Origin: Hemerocallis citrina
Taxonomy: Eukaryota > Streptophyta > Magnoliopsida > Asparagales > Asphodelaceae
Assembly: GCA_017893485.1 (NCBI GenBank)
Contig: CM030360.1
Location: 16,911,971 to 16,975,970, forward strand
Length of the DNA: 64,000 nt
Direction: 5' to 3'
Shown piece by piece: positions 10,394-21,087 of this stretch (position 1 is its first letter; every line of letters starts with the position of its first letter). Made by a program: the position numbers and the translations under genes. The notes beneath the pieces were generated by a model. It worked only from the letters and a program-made list of their open reading frames with translations. It did not search any database and had not been told where the DNA came from.

Positions 10394-12250
10394 GCCCCCC
10401 ATTGGGCCCCCATGGATGAGGTGTAGGACATGCTCCTCTTCGAAGTCGGGCGTTTCATCGCACTCCGGATGCTTATTAGCCCCCCGAGGCGGGGGAGGAA
10501 GGTCGGCTCGGTCCTTTCTCACGAATCTGGTCAACTGTCCCTTCTGGATAAGGGCTTCTATCTCATTCTTCAAGGCCCGACAATCATTGGTGTCGTGGCC
10601 ATGGTCCCGGTGATAACGGCACCACTTCTCTTTATCCCTTTTCTTAGCGGGGGTGTTCATCCTCGGTGCAGGGGGTATGATCCCTTCCTTCTCAACTTCC
10701 ATCAGAATGGTAGAGACATTGGTGGTGAGAGGAGTAAATTTCTCGAATCTGGGGGAAGGTCGGCATTGGCCGGCATTATCCTTCTGGAGCTTCTTGGCTC
10801 CTTCCTCTTCTGTTCCCTTTCTCTTGAACCCGGAGGAAGACCCCTCCAAGTTGGGGCGGTGCTCGGCTTCTTCGGCCCAAATATACTTTTCACTTAAGAG
10901 GAGGAGGTCAGAGAAGTTCTGTGGGGGCTTCTTGGCGAGGGAGGAGCGGAGGTTGGAATTGAGGACATTGGATTGAAATGCTGCTGCAGCGACCGACTGG
11001 TTGAGGGATGCTATGGACCTGGCTTCAGCTGTGAACCTCTTCACATAATCTCTCAACTTCTCACACTTCTTCTGGTGGAGGTACAGTAGCGAGATGCTGG
11101 TCTTCTCAGTTCTGCGGCTACTCACAAAATGGGTGACGAAGAGGGTCTCGAATTGCTCGAAGGAGAATATTGAGGACGGGGCAAGGCGAGAGTACCATTC
11201 TCGAGCTGGACCCTTGAGAGTTGCGGGAAAGGTTTTGCAGAGCAGAGCATCGGAAGCTTGATGGATGAGCATGAGGGTCTTGAAGCTTTCGATGTGGTCA
11301 ACGGGGTCAGTCTCCCCGGAATAGGTCTCAAATTGAGGAGGCTTGAAGCCGATTGGTACGGGTGCATCCATTATGGTTCGGGAAAAAGGAGGTCGGCTAG
11401 GACGAAGAGTCCTTCCTCTGAGCTCTTCTTCTCGGTCTAACTGACCCAAGCGCCTCTCCATCTCATGGAGACGGCGGTATACAACGTCATCCCTTTGACG
11501 GTAATCAGGAGAGCCTCGAGACTCGTCTTCGTACGAGGGAGAGCGGGGGCTATGACGACGGTAGCTCCTGAAGCGGCGAGGACTTGGCATGTGACGAGGG
11601 TTGCTAGGAGCTCGGGGAGGAGTAAGGGACTGCTGGCGAGGACTTCGAACCTGAGGGGGAGTGGGAATCCTCAGAGCATTGGTGTTATTGGGACGGAGGT
11701 TGAGAGCTTATAGGACGGTTGCTTGGAACTGCTGGAACTCGGCACGGGTGATGGGTGCCTCATCGTTCCTAGGGTATTGCCGATCGGCGGGAGAATGTGG
11801 TCTTCTCCTGTGATGTTCGGGGGACTCTCTCCGCTCCCTTCGGATCGGGGACCTTCTGTAGTCTCGGGGGTGAGGAGATCGCCCATCCGGACATTGTAGG
11901 CGGGAGGCTCCCTCTCGGGCCCGCTTTTCATCCAGACGGTGGCGAAGATCCACATCTTTCGGCCGATTGGAGACTTTTTGTTGGAAGTCGAAAGCTCGGG
12001 GATTATGGGAGGCCATAGAATCCGAAGAGGCATTGTGGATGGAGACGTGGTCCGGAAGGAAAGGCTGTTTCTGCGGGTTGGGACCCTTAGGAGGTTGTTG
12101 ATTCTGAGGAGGAAGGTCCTGCTGGAGTGGGTCTTCCGCTGGAGGAGGAAGTTGTCCCTACTGCGGAGCGGGTTGGATGGGAATTTCTTGTTGCTGATCG
12201 GGGTTGGGTCCTCGGTTGGACCCTCTGGATCTGACTTTCCTAGGAGGCAT
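10364..12250 (-). pseudogene. Tat gag
   Basis: The likely start is the ATG at 12250, about 50 bp downstream of the primer site. An Arg/Ser/Pro-rich N-terminal part is followed by the retrotransposon gag domain (PQFETYSGETDPVDHIESF ... CKTFPATLKGPAREWYSRL, about 11350-10950) and a C-terminal zinc finger-like WCRYHRDHGHDTNDC (about 10630). In-frame stops at 12158-12160 and 11708-11710. The frame closes at 10364, about 30 bp after it leaves the protease frame. Confidence 0.88.
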
Positions 12251-12300
12251 GGCTGGAGAAGATCTGACCAACGGGAAGAGGGGAGGCTGCTACTCGTTTT

Positions 12301-12318
12301 TTCCCACAGACGACGCCA
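12301..12318 (-). other. Primer binding site of the Tat element
   Basis: Minus strand TGGCGTCGTCTGTGGGAA, three bases inside the 5' LTR end. The same kind of sequence follows 5' LTRs of Tat-type elements. I do not assign the tRNA. Confidence 0.7.
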
Positions 12319-12321
12319 ATC

Positions 12322-12941
12322 TGTTGCCGCTAAATCTGGTGTGGGGGCAAACAGATAGTATTTGTGGATTCTTAGGAAACTTTGAATAGCGAACCTGTTT
12401 ACCTGTTCCGTCAGAGTTTGACCGTTGCTCCCGCCGTTCACCTGCAAAAAGTGCGAGACACCGGGGTTAATCCCGGCGACGCACCCTCCGACGCTCAAGT
12501 CAGTAACCAGAAATGATTATGAAAGAGCGTAAATTGGCAAAAGATTGATTACCTCTTAATGGAGATGGATGGGAGGTATTTATAGGCACCTTGGGGATCA
12601 AATTAGGAATGTAATCCCCGTGATCTGATAAGGAATATAATCCCTGTAAACAGATTAGGAATGTAATCCCTAATTCCCAGTGGAAAGATAGATGTGAATC
12701 AGGGCCGTTGATTAGGATTAATCAGAAACCCTAATTCTATCTTTTCTGGACTGGGTTTGCCACGGGTTGAAACCCGCACCCAGTTGAGGTGGATCCGTTT
12801 GCGGGTTAGTAGGTCTTCGAAGAGGAGAACCAGTACCCGCTTCTGACCCATTGGTAGGTGACATTACCGTTTTACCCCTGGGCTTCAAGATTCGTGCTCG
12901 ATTTGGACGGTTCCGATTTAACCCCATTTTTGGCCATATCA
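12322..12941 (-). repeat. 5' LTR of the Tat element (620 bp)
   Basis: Bounded by TG at 12322 and CA at 12941. It matches the partial 3' LTR over its right 292 bp. The sequence GATTAGGAATGTAATCCC occurs about three times in slightly changed form between 12598 and 12672, an internal repeat in the U3 part. Confidence 0.93.
12577..12584 (-). promoter_or_regulatory. TATA box of the Tat LTR
   Basis: Minus strand GCCTATAAATACCTCC. Correct strand and position for the transcription start of the element. Confidence 0.65.
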
Positions 12942-14176
12942 ACGTGCAACACATGTACACCACAAAAGCACATGCACACACGTGCACACTGAACACAGCA
13001 AGGGCAGCAAGATTGACGGCAGTGGCAATAGGGCACGGGGCGTCAGTACAGCAAGGGTCGAATAAGAAAAACAACAATCACAAGATGCAGCAGCTCGGGA
13101 TAGCAACAACAAGAGTGCAGTCACAATAGTGAGAGGACGATAGCCAACAACGGCGCAGGAATCGTGAGGCAGAATTACAGCAGCACAGAGGGGGCGAACT
13201 GCAATGAGGTAGCTGACAGGGGTTCGGGGGATTGCGATGGCCGATGGCGACGAGCGGTGGTTGACGGCAGATAGGGGCTGGCTGCAGCGAGAAGGTGAGT
13301 CGTCGGTGGTAGAGGAGCAGCGGGGCTCGGGGCGTCGGTGCACAGTGGCCAACGAGGAGGGTGATGGGATGGGATGGGTGGGTGTAGTCGAGGAGGGATG
13401 TAGGGCAGTGAGATGATGATGAGGAGGGCGACGAGCAGGGTTCAGTTGATGGTAGAGGAAGATGATGAGGCAGGAGACTTCGATGGATTCTAATGGTGAT
13501 AAGTAGGAGGAAGGAGATGTGGGGTAGGGGTGATTAGGCGGCTGGGAGTATCAGGGTAAGATTAATTAGGTTTAGGGTTAAGAAGAATATTCGTATATAT
13601 AGAGAGTATTAGGGTGGTGAGTTATAGGGTTAACGGGTTTGGATCCAAAGAGAAGAAGACTATAGGGTTTTGGGTTTAAATAAATAGGATAAACAATTAG
13701 GATATTAACAAATTAAATTATAGTACTCAATACACAAAATATTCGAATAGGTTGTACAATACAATTTTACAGGGTTCAATAGAAAATAGAATTAATTGAA
13801 AAAATACAATTATATTAAGATTTAGCTTTTCTCAACATCAAAAGATGGATTTTTTTAATAAACAATCAAGAAATAAAAATAATAATAATAACAATAATAA
13901 TAATAAAAATAATATTACATAATAAAGTAAGATTTGGTTTTAACAAATTTATTAAAATCAATTCCATCTGATTTGGGATCAAATATAAATAGTCGATCAA
14001 TTTGGAATAGAAAATAAAGTTAAAATACATCATCATTCGAAATAAATATAAGTTTCGACTAGAAAAAGATTTTAATAGGAGATTCAAAACGAATTCAACA
14101 CAAAATGAATTTATAAATAATCAAAAATATAGAAAAATACACAAAAAATACTCATTGGCGGGAACGGGGGTTACAA
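12942..14176 (-). repeat. Diverged relative of the LARD-type LTR at 54400
   Basis: Shares an ordered set of landmarks with 57390-58403: a GC-rich block, TATATATAGAG (13592) matching the LTR TATA region, an (AAT)n tract (13876-13915), GATTTTAATAGGAGAT (14070) and an end ...CGGGGGTTACA at about 14176, which parallels ...CAGGGGTTACA at 58403. It starts abruptly at the Tat border (12942), so the Tat element probably inserted into it. Confidence 0.6.
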
Positions 14177-15089
14177 GTCGGTAAGGCTGAAGTAACAGTC
14201 ATGGCCGAAGATGTAAGGAAAGAAGTGTTACGAGGAGGAATGAGACTGCTGTCACTGTGGTAGGGATCAAAGTGAGAGCGGATCTGCTGCTGGTGTCGAG
14301 ATCGGGTACTGGATGGTGCTATCGGGTGCGGAAGTAGTGGTGGTGCATGGTGAGGGATGATGCTGGAAGGAGGAGGTAGGAGACCGGAGTTAAGATGATA
14401 GCAGTTTTTCATGTGTTTGGAGAAGAAAGAGAACCTGCAATTTTTATTTTTTTATTTTTTTTGAAAAATAGAAAACGGGTTAGGGGGTTTCGGGTATAGG
14501 GAAAGAGGGTTTCGGGTCGGGTATGGAATTAGAGATAGGGTTATGGGTTTGGTTTGGGATATAGGGTATTAAGGTTTGGAAGATTTCGGTTTAGGGTAAA
14601 AAGATGGTAGCTAGAGTATGAGTACAAGAGAGCAATGAGAAGGAGTCGGGAAGCGGAGGTCGACGGCGAGGTGGGGATCGGTATTTTTGGAGGGACGGGC
14701 GTTGGCTAGGTTTTGCCGAGGGTAATAGAGGAATAGGGTGCAGGTTGCGAGTTTCAGGTTGTATTGGGGTAGAGAGTAAGGTTTTTGAGGAGGTGGCAGC
14801 TACAGTAGGCGACGACAGTGGAGGTTGGGGGGATTGGCGGCGAGGGAGAGAAGCCAGGACTTTGGGGGGCAGGGCTCGATGATGAGGGAGAGCAGCGGGG
14901 ACTTTGGTGTTTGATGGCGGTGGTCGACGATGACTTTTGAGAGCAGCAGGGACTTTGGGGTTGGATGGCGGTGGTCGATGATGAGGTCGACGATGACTTT
15001 TGGGGTTTCTGCTGCTTGGATGGAGTTTCTTTTTTTTTTCTTTTTTGAATTCTAGAGTTTTGTTGGGAAAATAAAATTTGTATAATCTT
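14177..15089. other. Purine-rich non-coding stretch with local duplication
   Basis: GC- and purine-rich, without a convincing gene. The block at 14891-14940 (AGCAGCGGGGACTTTGG to GACGATGACTTTTG) is repeated with small changes at 14941-15003, and a partial third copy precedes it. It is probably the interior of the decayed element whose LTR ends at 14176. Confidence 0.45.
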
Positions 15090-15253
15090 GCTCTAATACC
15101 ATGATAAGGTTAACAGAGAGAATGGAAAATATGATTGGATTATTGAGATTGGTTATAACTGTGTACAATGACTCATATATATAGAAGGGAACTAAATACT
15201 AAACTGATGCATATCCGTTATGGGACTAAATATATATAATACAATATCTAACA
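15090..15253 (-). mobile_element. Short LTR with tRNA-Met primer site (copia/TRIM-like remnant)
   Basis: On the minus strand a 152-bp segment (15253-15102) runs TGTTAGATATTG...CTTATCA and is followed directly by TGGTATTAGAGC (15101-15090), one mismatch from the initiator-Met primer site TGGTATCAGAGC. This is an LTR plus primer site. I find no second LTR. Confidence 0.7.
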
Positions 15254-15452
15254 AACATGATTGCAGCTCATCAATTTCAAGTGATCAAGATCTTACCTTT
15301 AGCTGAGAGGTACTATTATCTGTTCCGTTATTTAAGTTATTTTGATGAACTTTATACTACTAGTTATCAAGCCTTTGTTAGAGAACTGTTAAAGACATAC
15401 CCTACATGTACTTGAATCTCTGCTTTTATATATATGCTATTGGATGAAGTCC
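15254..15452. other. No feature seen
   Basis: AT-rich sequence without an open frame of note or a recognised repeat. Confidence 0.4.
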
Positions 15453-16270
15453 TGTTGCTGCTTATTTTGGTGTGGGAGCAAACAGATAGTGAGTTTATAT
15501 ATGAAGAAAACTACTAAAGATCTAACATTTGATCGTTACCGTAAAAAGTAGTTAAAGCTTTCGATAGTAGATCTGGATCGTTGATTGAACACCGTGATCA
15601 GAATCTGATGGTTGCTGATGCGGCAGATAGACCTGCAAAAAGCCTGAAACACCGGGGGTGGCCTGTGCGACAGACCCTCCAATGCTCAAGTCATAACCAG
15701 ATATTTGACTTACAATCCTCATGGGCTGGGTGTCTCTCCTAGTGGGCCTAATCTGTCATTTTCATGGCTTGAAAATGGCCCATGTCTTATAATTAAGCAT
15801 GAAGAATGTCCGAGCCAGTTAAAGAAGCCCGTTATGATTAATCTGTGTGTAGAAGCTTTAGGATATGTGCTGGAATCATGCAGCCCTGATTTGCTGCGAT
15901 TTTTACCACTATCATAAGCCCCCTGCTCTCGGAAGACAATTTTCTGGGCTATTTGGAAGTAGTTCACCTTATTTTAGAATTCTGGAGTACAATATTAGCT
16001 TTCAGGGACGATTGGAAATACCTGGAACTGATCAAAAGCTTCTGTACACAGCTAATATTTTCCTTAATTTTTCTAGAATTTTCATAATTTTTCTGGATTT
16101 TTAAATAATTATTCCCCAATTTAAAATCACTTTTTCAAATTTATAATTAATAACCCCAAATTATAATTATTTTTTGAAAATTTTAATTAATTTTTTTAAT
16201 TAAATAATTATTTTTATAATTTTTAATTTTTTTCGAATTATAAATGAATTTAGGAGTATTGATTTATCAT
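15453..16270 (-). repeat. Diverged Tat-type LTR remnant
   Basis: From 15453, TGTTGCTGCTTATTTTGGTG and GTGGGAGCAAACAGATAG match the inner end of the Tat 5' LTR (12322 on). ACCTGCAAAAAGCCTGAAACACCGGGG and GCTCAAGTCA...AACCAGA are also shared in order. The outer end is unclear; a CA near 16268 is a guess. Confidence 0.6.
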
Positions 16271-16387
16271 ACCGGTGCAATTTTTGGAGCAATCAGAGAC
16301 ATTGATCACCATTAGGCTTTCCCACTGAGGGCATTGGATGAATGTGGAGGCGTTGAAGGTCTCTAATGTTCCAGAAAAGAGCCTCCT

Positions 16388-18325
16388 TCAACTACGGACA
16401 AGCAATGAATCGTGACTCGATTTGGAGGTCGAGTTGGAAATATCCAATGCCTCATCAACAAACTCCTCTAACTCCATAGACTCCTTTTCAGAGTAGACAA
16501 AATCATCTTCGAGGTTTAACCTAGCGTCTTGATCGTCCTCCTCAATGTGGCTCTCTAGCACGTATTTGGGTGCCCCAGTAGTAACACAAGATACTTGATC
16601 AAACTTAGAGAAAGAGGTATTCTTTGGGGTGCTTGTACACTTGGGCTTATACAAATTGTGCAAGGAGTCAGTGGGCTTCTATATAATTGCTGCAAACTCA
16701 TTGGTGGGCCCCTCTTTGGGCCTAACGACCACTCCCCAGACTTGCGCTGTCCATCTCACGCGTAACGCACGTGAGAGGGACAGCTGGCGCTTTATCGTAG
16801 GGGGTGAAGCACTCGAGGCCCGCACCGAAAATGATGCGCCCTGCTGTCCTCTATTAACCCCTTTCTCCTTTATCGAAGATGCGCCAAAGCAGAGAGACTC
16901 TTCTGTGATCTCTTCCCCCTTCTCCTGTTCATCTTCCCCAAAATTTCCTCTTTGCTCGATTGGAACCTGCTCCTTGGTTTCGATCAAACCCCCGTTCATC
17001 TTCTTCCCCAAAATATCCCCCCTCTGTTCAAGTTCTTTACCCAAAGACACCACCTTTATCCTATTTGGCAAGCTGCTATGTCCGTTGGACAAGTTAGGGC
17101 TCTTTCTACTTTCAGCTCTGGCTCTTTCTCCCTCTTTCTCCTGTTCCCCTCTTAGCGTCTCCTCCCTATCTAGTAGGGTTTGACTTCTCTTTTGGGCTTT
17201 CTGATTGACGATTTTTCCAAGGGAGGGAGTTGAGTCTGCGAAACTTGCCATTTGTGGCTCTGGTTGCAGTTCCAACATGTGCATGCCCTCTTGACCGTTG
17301 GGTTTTTTAGTCGACCCTCGATCTTTTGGCCGCCGATGAGCGCCGGAGATTTTGGGGTTCAAAGCTTGTCATCGACTGGCCTTGGAGCACCTCCTTTCCC
17401 CTTGCAGCTTTGATGAGTTCATGGTGCGTTCGCTCAATTTCGTAGGCCCCATCCAAGGTGATGTCCCACTCCGGCGAGACCACATGCATGTAGGAGCGCC
17501 CATCTCTGAGTGCGGAGGAAGGGGGTGACTGAAGCTCCTTCGTCTCCGGTTCCACTTGCTTGTCAAGGACGAATCTAATGAGGTATGACTCCTCGAATGA
17601 GAAGACCTTTGCGAAGTGGGGCATAAGGGTGATGTCAGGGCTTCGGATTAAGATCCTAGCGGAGACAATCTTCGACCGTCAAATCGTCTTGTCGTCTATG
17701 TCTTCTATGGTGCCAAATTCGGATATGATCTCTTGCAGAGCTTCTTTCTTCCAAAAATGCAAACGCTTTGTGTATCCAGAAACGCTCCCCTTGAGGCAGC
17801 TCAGCTCTGAACCTTGGCGACCAAGGGAAGAACTCCAACTTGAAATGCCCAAAATCTACATTCCCCATGGCAGACACCTCAATCATCTTCTCCGGCGAGG
17901 AAAAAAATACCACGAATTGGAGGTGGCACATCTTTTTTGCTACCCAATCCTTGTGGGCTGCCATCGGCCATTTGGCGTACAAAGCTTGGAGGAGGTGGTT
18001 CTCCGATGGCCACCCTGCTCTTACTATAGCAATGGCACACCATTGGCGGAGCCACTTCTCTTCGAGTTTGATAGTCCCTAGGTCGTTTGGAAGGCAGATG
18101 AATGTTGGGTTATCTGGCGAACTTTCTCTTCTTACTGGTCGATCATCATCATTGTTGGAAGATGTAACGTTTGTGCAAACATATGACATGTGGTCCCATT
18201 TCATGCACTTTAGACAACGCCCCTCCTTCGTGCAATCCTATCGAAAGTGCCCTAGATCGCCGCAGTTGAAACACGGCGTTGGTTTGTGTTTTCCTTTCCT
18301 TTGCTTCTTTCTAATGTCTGGTTGA
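16388..18325 (-). pseudogene. Decayed zinc-knuckle protein gene (LINE ORF1/DUF4283-like family?)
   Basis: Reading the minus strand from about 18325 there is a basic lead-in, then two CCHC knuckles: CFNCGDLGHFR with an in-frame stop before DC, and CLKCMKWDHMSYVC. A domain with LPNDLGTIKLEEKWLRQW and FFPWSPRF follows, down to about 17660. Further frames (17624-17307, 17362-16679, 16663-16388) carry acidic and polar sequence and are separated by two frame changes and a TAG. The arrangement recalls a multicopy family of zinc-knuckle/DUF4283-like proteins in monocots, perhaps derived from non-LTR elements. This is recognition by eye, not a search. No endonuclease or RT is seen nearby. Confidence 0.5.
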
Positions 18326-19206
18326 GCTGGGGGGAGATATTGTGTGTTTTCTTTTTTGATTTATTGTGAACTTCAATCCATGGCTCAGCCTCGATACATT
18401 CCTCATCGCCCCAGGTGCTCCCTCCACTCTAGCCTGCAAAGTTAAAATTTGTTTTCCCTCTTTCTCATTTAACAACCATCATCCTCAATTGTCAAATGAT
18501 AATGACGAAGTTACTTACACAACTTGCAATAGAGAAGGTCACTCGCCATCACAATTTTAAATCAATTCAACGCTATGCTATGTTTCACTTGCGGGTGGAA
18601 AAATAAAAGTCATCAAAGGGAAGGTGGGCATACAGTACCCAATGGTCATACATGGCCAAATTTCAAAAGTCAAACTTCTCAAAAGATTGTAAGCACAAAA
18701 AAAAAAAGGGACAACACTTAGATGATGGGGACATATGTTCTTTTTTTCATTGTAAAACTTTTTGTAAATAGTCATTTTGTAAACTTTAAATTTATTTCCT
18801 TGTTCCATTCATTCCCTGCAACTAATCTTCTATTGCAACTCTAGTCCCATGACATCAAGTGTCAGATATGGTAGCGATTACTTACTAGCTGCAAGTTGCA
18901 AGTTGGAACCCAAGCAACCATAGCCTCATGTGTTGCAGGTTCAAACATGCACTTATCTTCCCAACAATCCAAGTCCCAACCATACCGCAACCACCATTGC
19001 TGATACCCAAACCACCACCAATAATCAGCAACATTGACGGCCACAACCATCTTCTCTTTAACTCACAGTTGTAGCTGCAGTTTAACTGTTGCAACTGGAA
19101 CAATTGTTGCATGCAATTCAACTAGCCTAGGACAAAAGATGCATTGTGGTAATGGTCACCGAACAACAATTTCAGTGAACCGAACAATCTACTCTTAGTA
19201 CTCTAA
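18326..19206. other. No gene seen
   Basis: AT-rich. Short complementary stretches around 18525 and 18835 (TTGCAATAGA / TCTATTGCAA) could be ends of an old MITE, but I cannot define it. Confidence 0.35.
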
Positions 19207-19896
19207 GAGGTGGTTTGGTTAGATATAGATTTACTATAACGAGGAAAGAACACTATAGGCAAAGTAAATTATTGGATTTAATATCTTGAAATAACTTCGG
19301 TTAAATGTAGATTTATTGTATTTGAAATAGTTTTCCATGAAAGATTAGCTTTGGTTGAGTTGTAGTAATATTGTAGCGAAAATAATTTAAAATAGTTGTT
19401 AACCTTTTGTTTGACTTGAAATTAATCTCAATTATTAAACTTAATAAACTAAATTAAACCAAAAAAAAAAAAAATCGAAACAAAAAAACCAAAACTAACC
19501 TACAAAACTGAAACTTAGTAAAACAGAAGAAAAACAAACAAAAAAATTAACTGAAGACAAAGAATTTTCAAAGTGGGGACATAGTCTTACATCGGCCAGG
19601 ACTTAGAAACCATGTGGGTTTATAAAGAATTTTGATGCTTCAACATAAGACTAAGCAATTCAGCATTGGAGAAAGAGAGACTTGAGGAAAATAAAATATT
19701 AAAATACTCATGAACAGTGTTCCCCCAGTGTTTTCGGAGCTTAAATGGTGGGAATGAAAATGAGCAAAAAGTACTGTAATGCATGTGAATTACTGTAGTT
19801 ACAGTAATGCAAAAAAAAATAATTAAATACATTCAACCAAAGCAGACAGTCCTCCCAATTTTTTTGCAGCACGTTTACGTGCAAACAAACCACCCC
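19207..19896. mobile_element. Tourist/PIF-like MITE candidate (690 bp)
   Basis: Left end GAGGTGGTTTGGTT and the reverse complement of the right end GGGGTGGTTTGTTT match at 12 of 14 positions. Flanks are TAA (19204-19206) and AAA (19897-19899), a possible 3-bp target duplication with one change. It contains no ORF and the interior is AT-rich, as usual for Tourist-like MITEs. Confidence 0.5.
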
Positions 19897-20431
19897 AAAA
19901 AGTATCAACCAAGAAAACGGGTCCAACATTCACTTTCACGATAATGATAATACTTTCAACCAGGACAAATGGAGTACAAGCGAGAGAATGAGAGAGAATG
20001 AGCTCAAATTGGCACGAGAAACTTGTTGTGGCGAGGTCGGTCGATCGGTAGGATTAGATTTTGTTGTATTTTTGTTGCTTGGTTGGGGTGTATGAGTTCC
20101 AGGATCCAGCTTGTTGGGTTTCCTGAATTGCATAAGCCTATTCTTGATTGTATGTTTTATTAATCTTTTTTAATGAAACACGGGGGCTGTAACCCACCGT
20201 TTCAACTAAGTTATTTCATTTTTTTTAGACCAAGGGTAAACTTGTGGCATTACGCTGCATTTTTCAATCTAATTGTATAGCAAATTGTGCTTCCTCTTAA
20301 AAGAGCAGGATATAATCATAAGCACGCATTAGTGGATTGACACACTATCAAGCTAATTCAACTAAATCCATCAATAGAAATATACAAAATTCCACAAATT
20401 ATACCATTGGCTTCAAATTAAATCGGTCAGA
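19897..20431. other. No gene seen
   Basis: Intergenic-looking sequence. It precedes the DHAR fossil in the downstream direction of that gene; no further DHAR exons were recognised. Confidence 0.35.
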
Positions 20432-20556
20432 ATTGCTCACACTGAAGCACACTCCGGCGGAGTGACCAGCACTCCAGTGATGGATTCGGGTATTTCTCTT
20501 CAATGATTTGGGTAATGACATCGGGGGTGCCGGCGGCGGCCTTAACGCAAACTTCA
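20432..20556 (-). pseudogene. DHAR fossil, part 2 (downstream of the insertion)
   Basis: Minus-strand reading continues the codons begun at 38240: VCVKAAAGTPDV, then ITQIIEEKYPNPSL, then after a one-base frame change LVTPPECASV and a TGA. In plant dehydroascorbate reductase the VKAA.G.PD stretch is at the N-terminus, while SDVI..IEEKYP.PSL.TP lies about 55 residues further on. The intervening coding sequence is missing; both sides of the join have Asp-Val, so a microhomology deletion is likely. Intact DHAR reduces dehydroascorbate with glutathione. This piece is dead. Confidence 0.75.
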
Positions 20557-21080
20557 TGTAATGCCCCGATTTTCATTTATGAAAATCTTTGCACGTAGTG
20601 TGCACGTGCAATATTTTTGGTAGTATTAAATTTTATGATGATATATATATGTGCTCTTTAATTATTTTTATATAAAGGCCTTTTTCAAATGAACTTAAGC
20701 CTTTCTTTTAAGCCCAAATATAATTTATTTATCTTCTTTTTATAAACTATTATTTTGGGCCATAAACCAAAGCCCATGAGTTATTTTTATTTTAAATACA
20801 ACTTGTAATGTAGAAGATATTTTAAGGATTATTTTTATTGAAAATATAATGTACAACTTTTGTTAAATGGAGACAAATGCATGCACGTGCATTACACGTA
20901 CACGTGCAAATGCACCATGCATGGCCGGTTTTGAGCATTGGAGGGAAAAGGAAATTTTGAGTGGAGTCATAGGTGGTGGTTACTTGATCATGGTTGGTTA
21001 TTGTAATTTCTCCTTGAATCCTAGCCATTTGTTTCTAACTCCTAGTTTAATCCTAGCCTTCCCTTTACCCAAATTTTTAG

Positions 21081-21087
21081 TATAAAT
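21081..21087 (+). promoter_or_regulatory. LTR core promoter: TATA box plus C-tract
   Basis: AGTATAAATC followed by a run of C and CTAGCCTAG. The same arrangement occurs in the 3' LTR (35489-35496) and, inverted, in the solo LTR near 52680-52695. Confidence 0.65.

Larger units (their letters stand above)
1..12941 (-). mobile_element. Tat-lineage Ty3/gypsy LTR retrotransposon, left end cut by window
   Basis: On the minus strand the order is 5' LTR (12322-12941), primer site, gag, protease, RT, RNase H, a second RNase H-like domain, integrase, a 113-bp tandem array, two antisense genes, a 58-bp tandem array, and a partial 3' LTR (1-292). A dual RNase H, a large region between integrase and 3' LTR, antisense extra ORFs and tandem repeats there are all known traits of the Tat (Retand-like) lineage. 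The two LTRs overlap over 292 bp with about 7 mismatches (2.4%, by eye) and no net indel. Gag-pol has seven in-frame stops and one frame change, so the copy is not autonomous now. Confidence 0.93.

Noticed and set aside
11671..12498. 275-codon minus-strand frame spanning the Tat 5' LTR and gag start
   Set aside because: It begins inside the LTR, crosses the primer site and is out of frame with the clear gag frame that starts at 12250.
18522..18843. Small MITE with TTGCAATAGA inverted ends
   Set aside because: The inverted match is about 10-12 bp only and no target duplication is evident.
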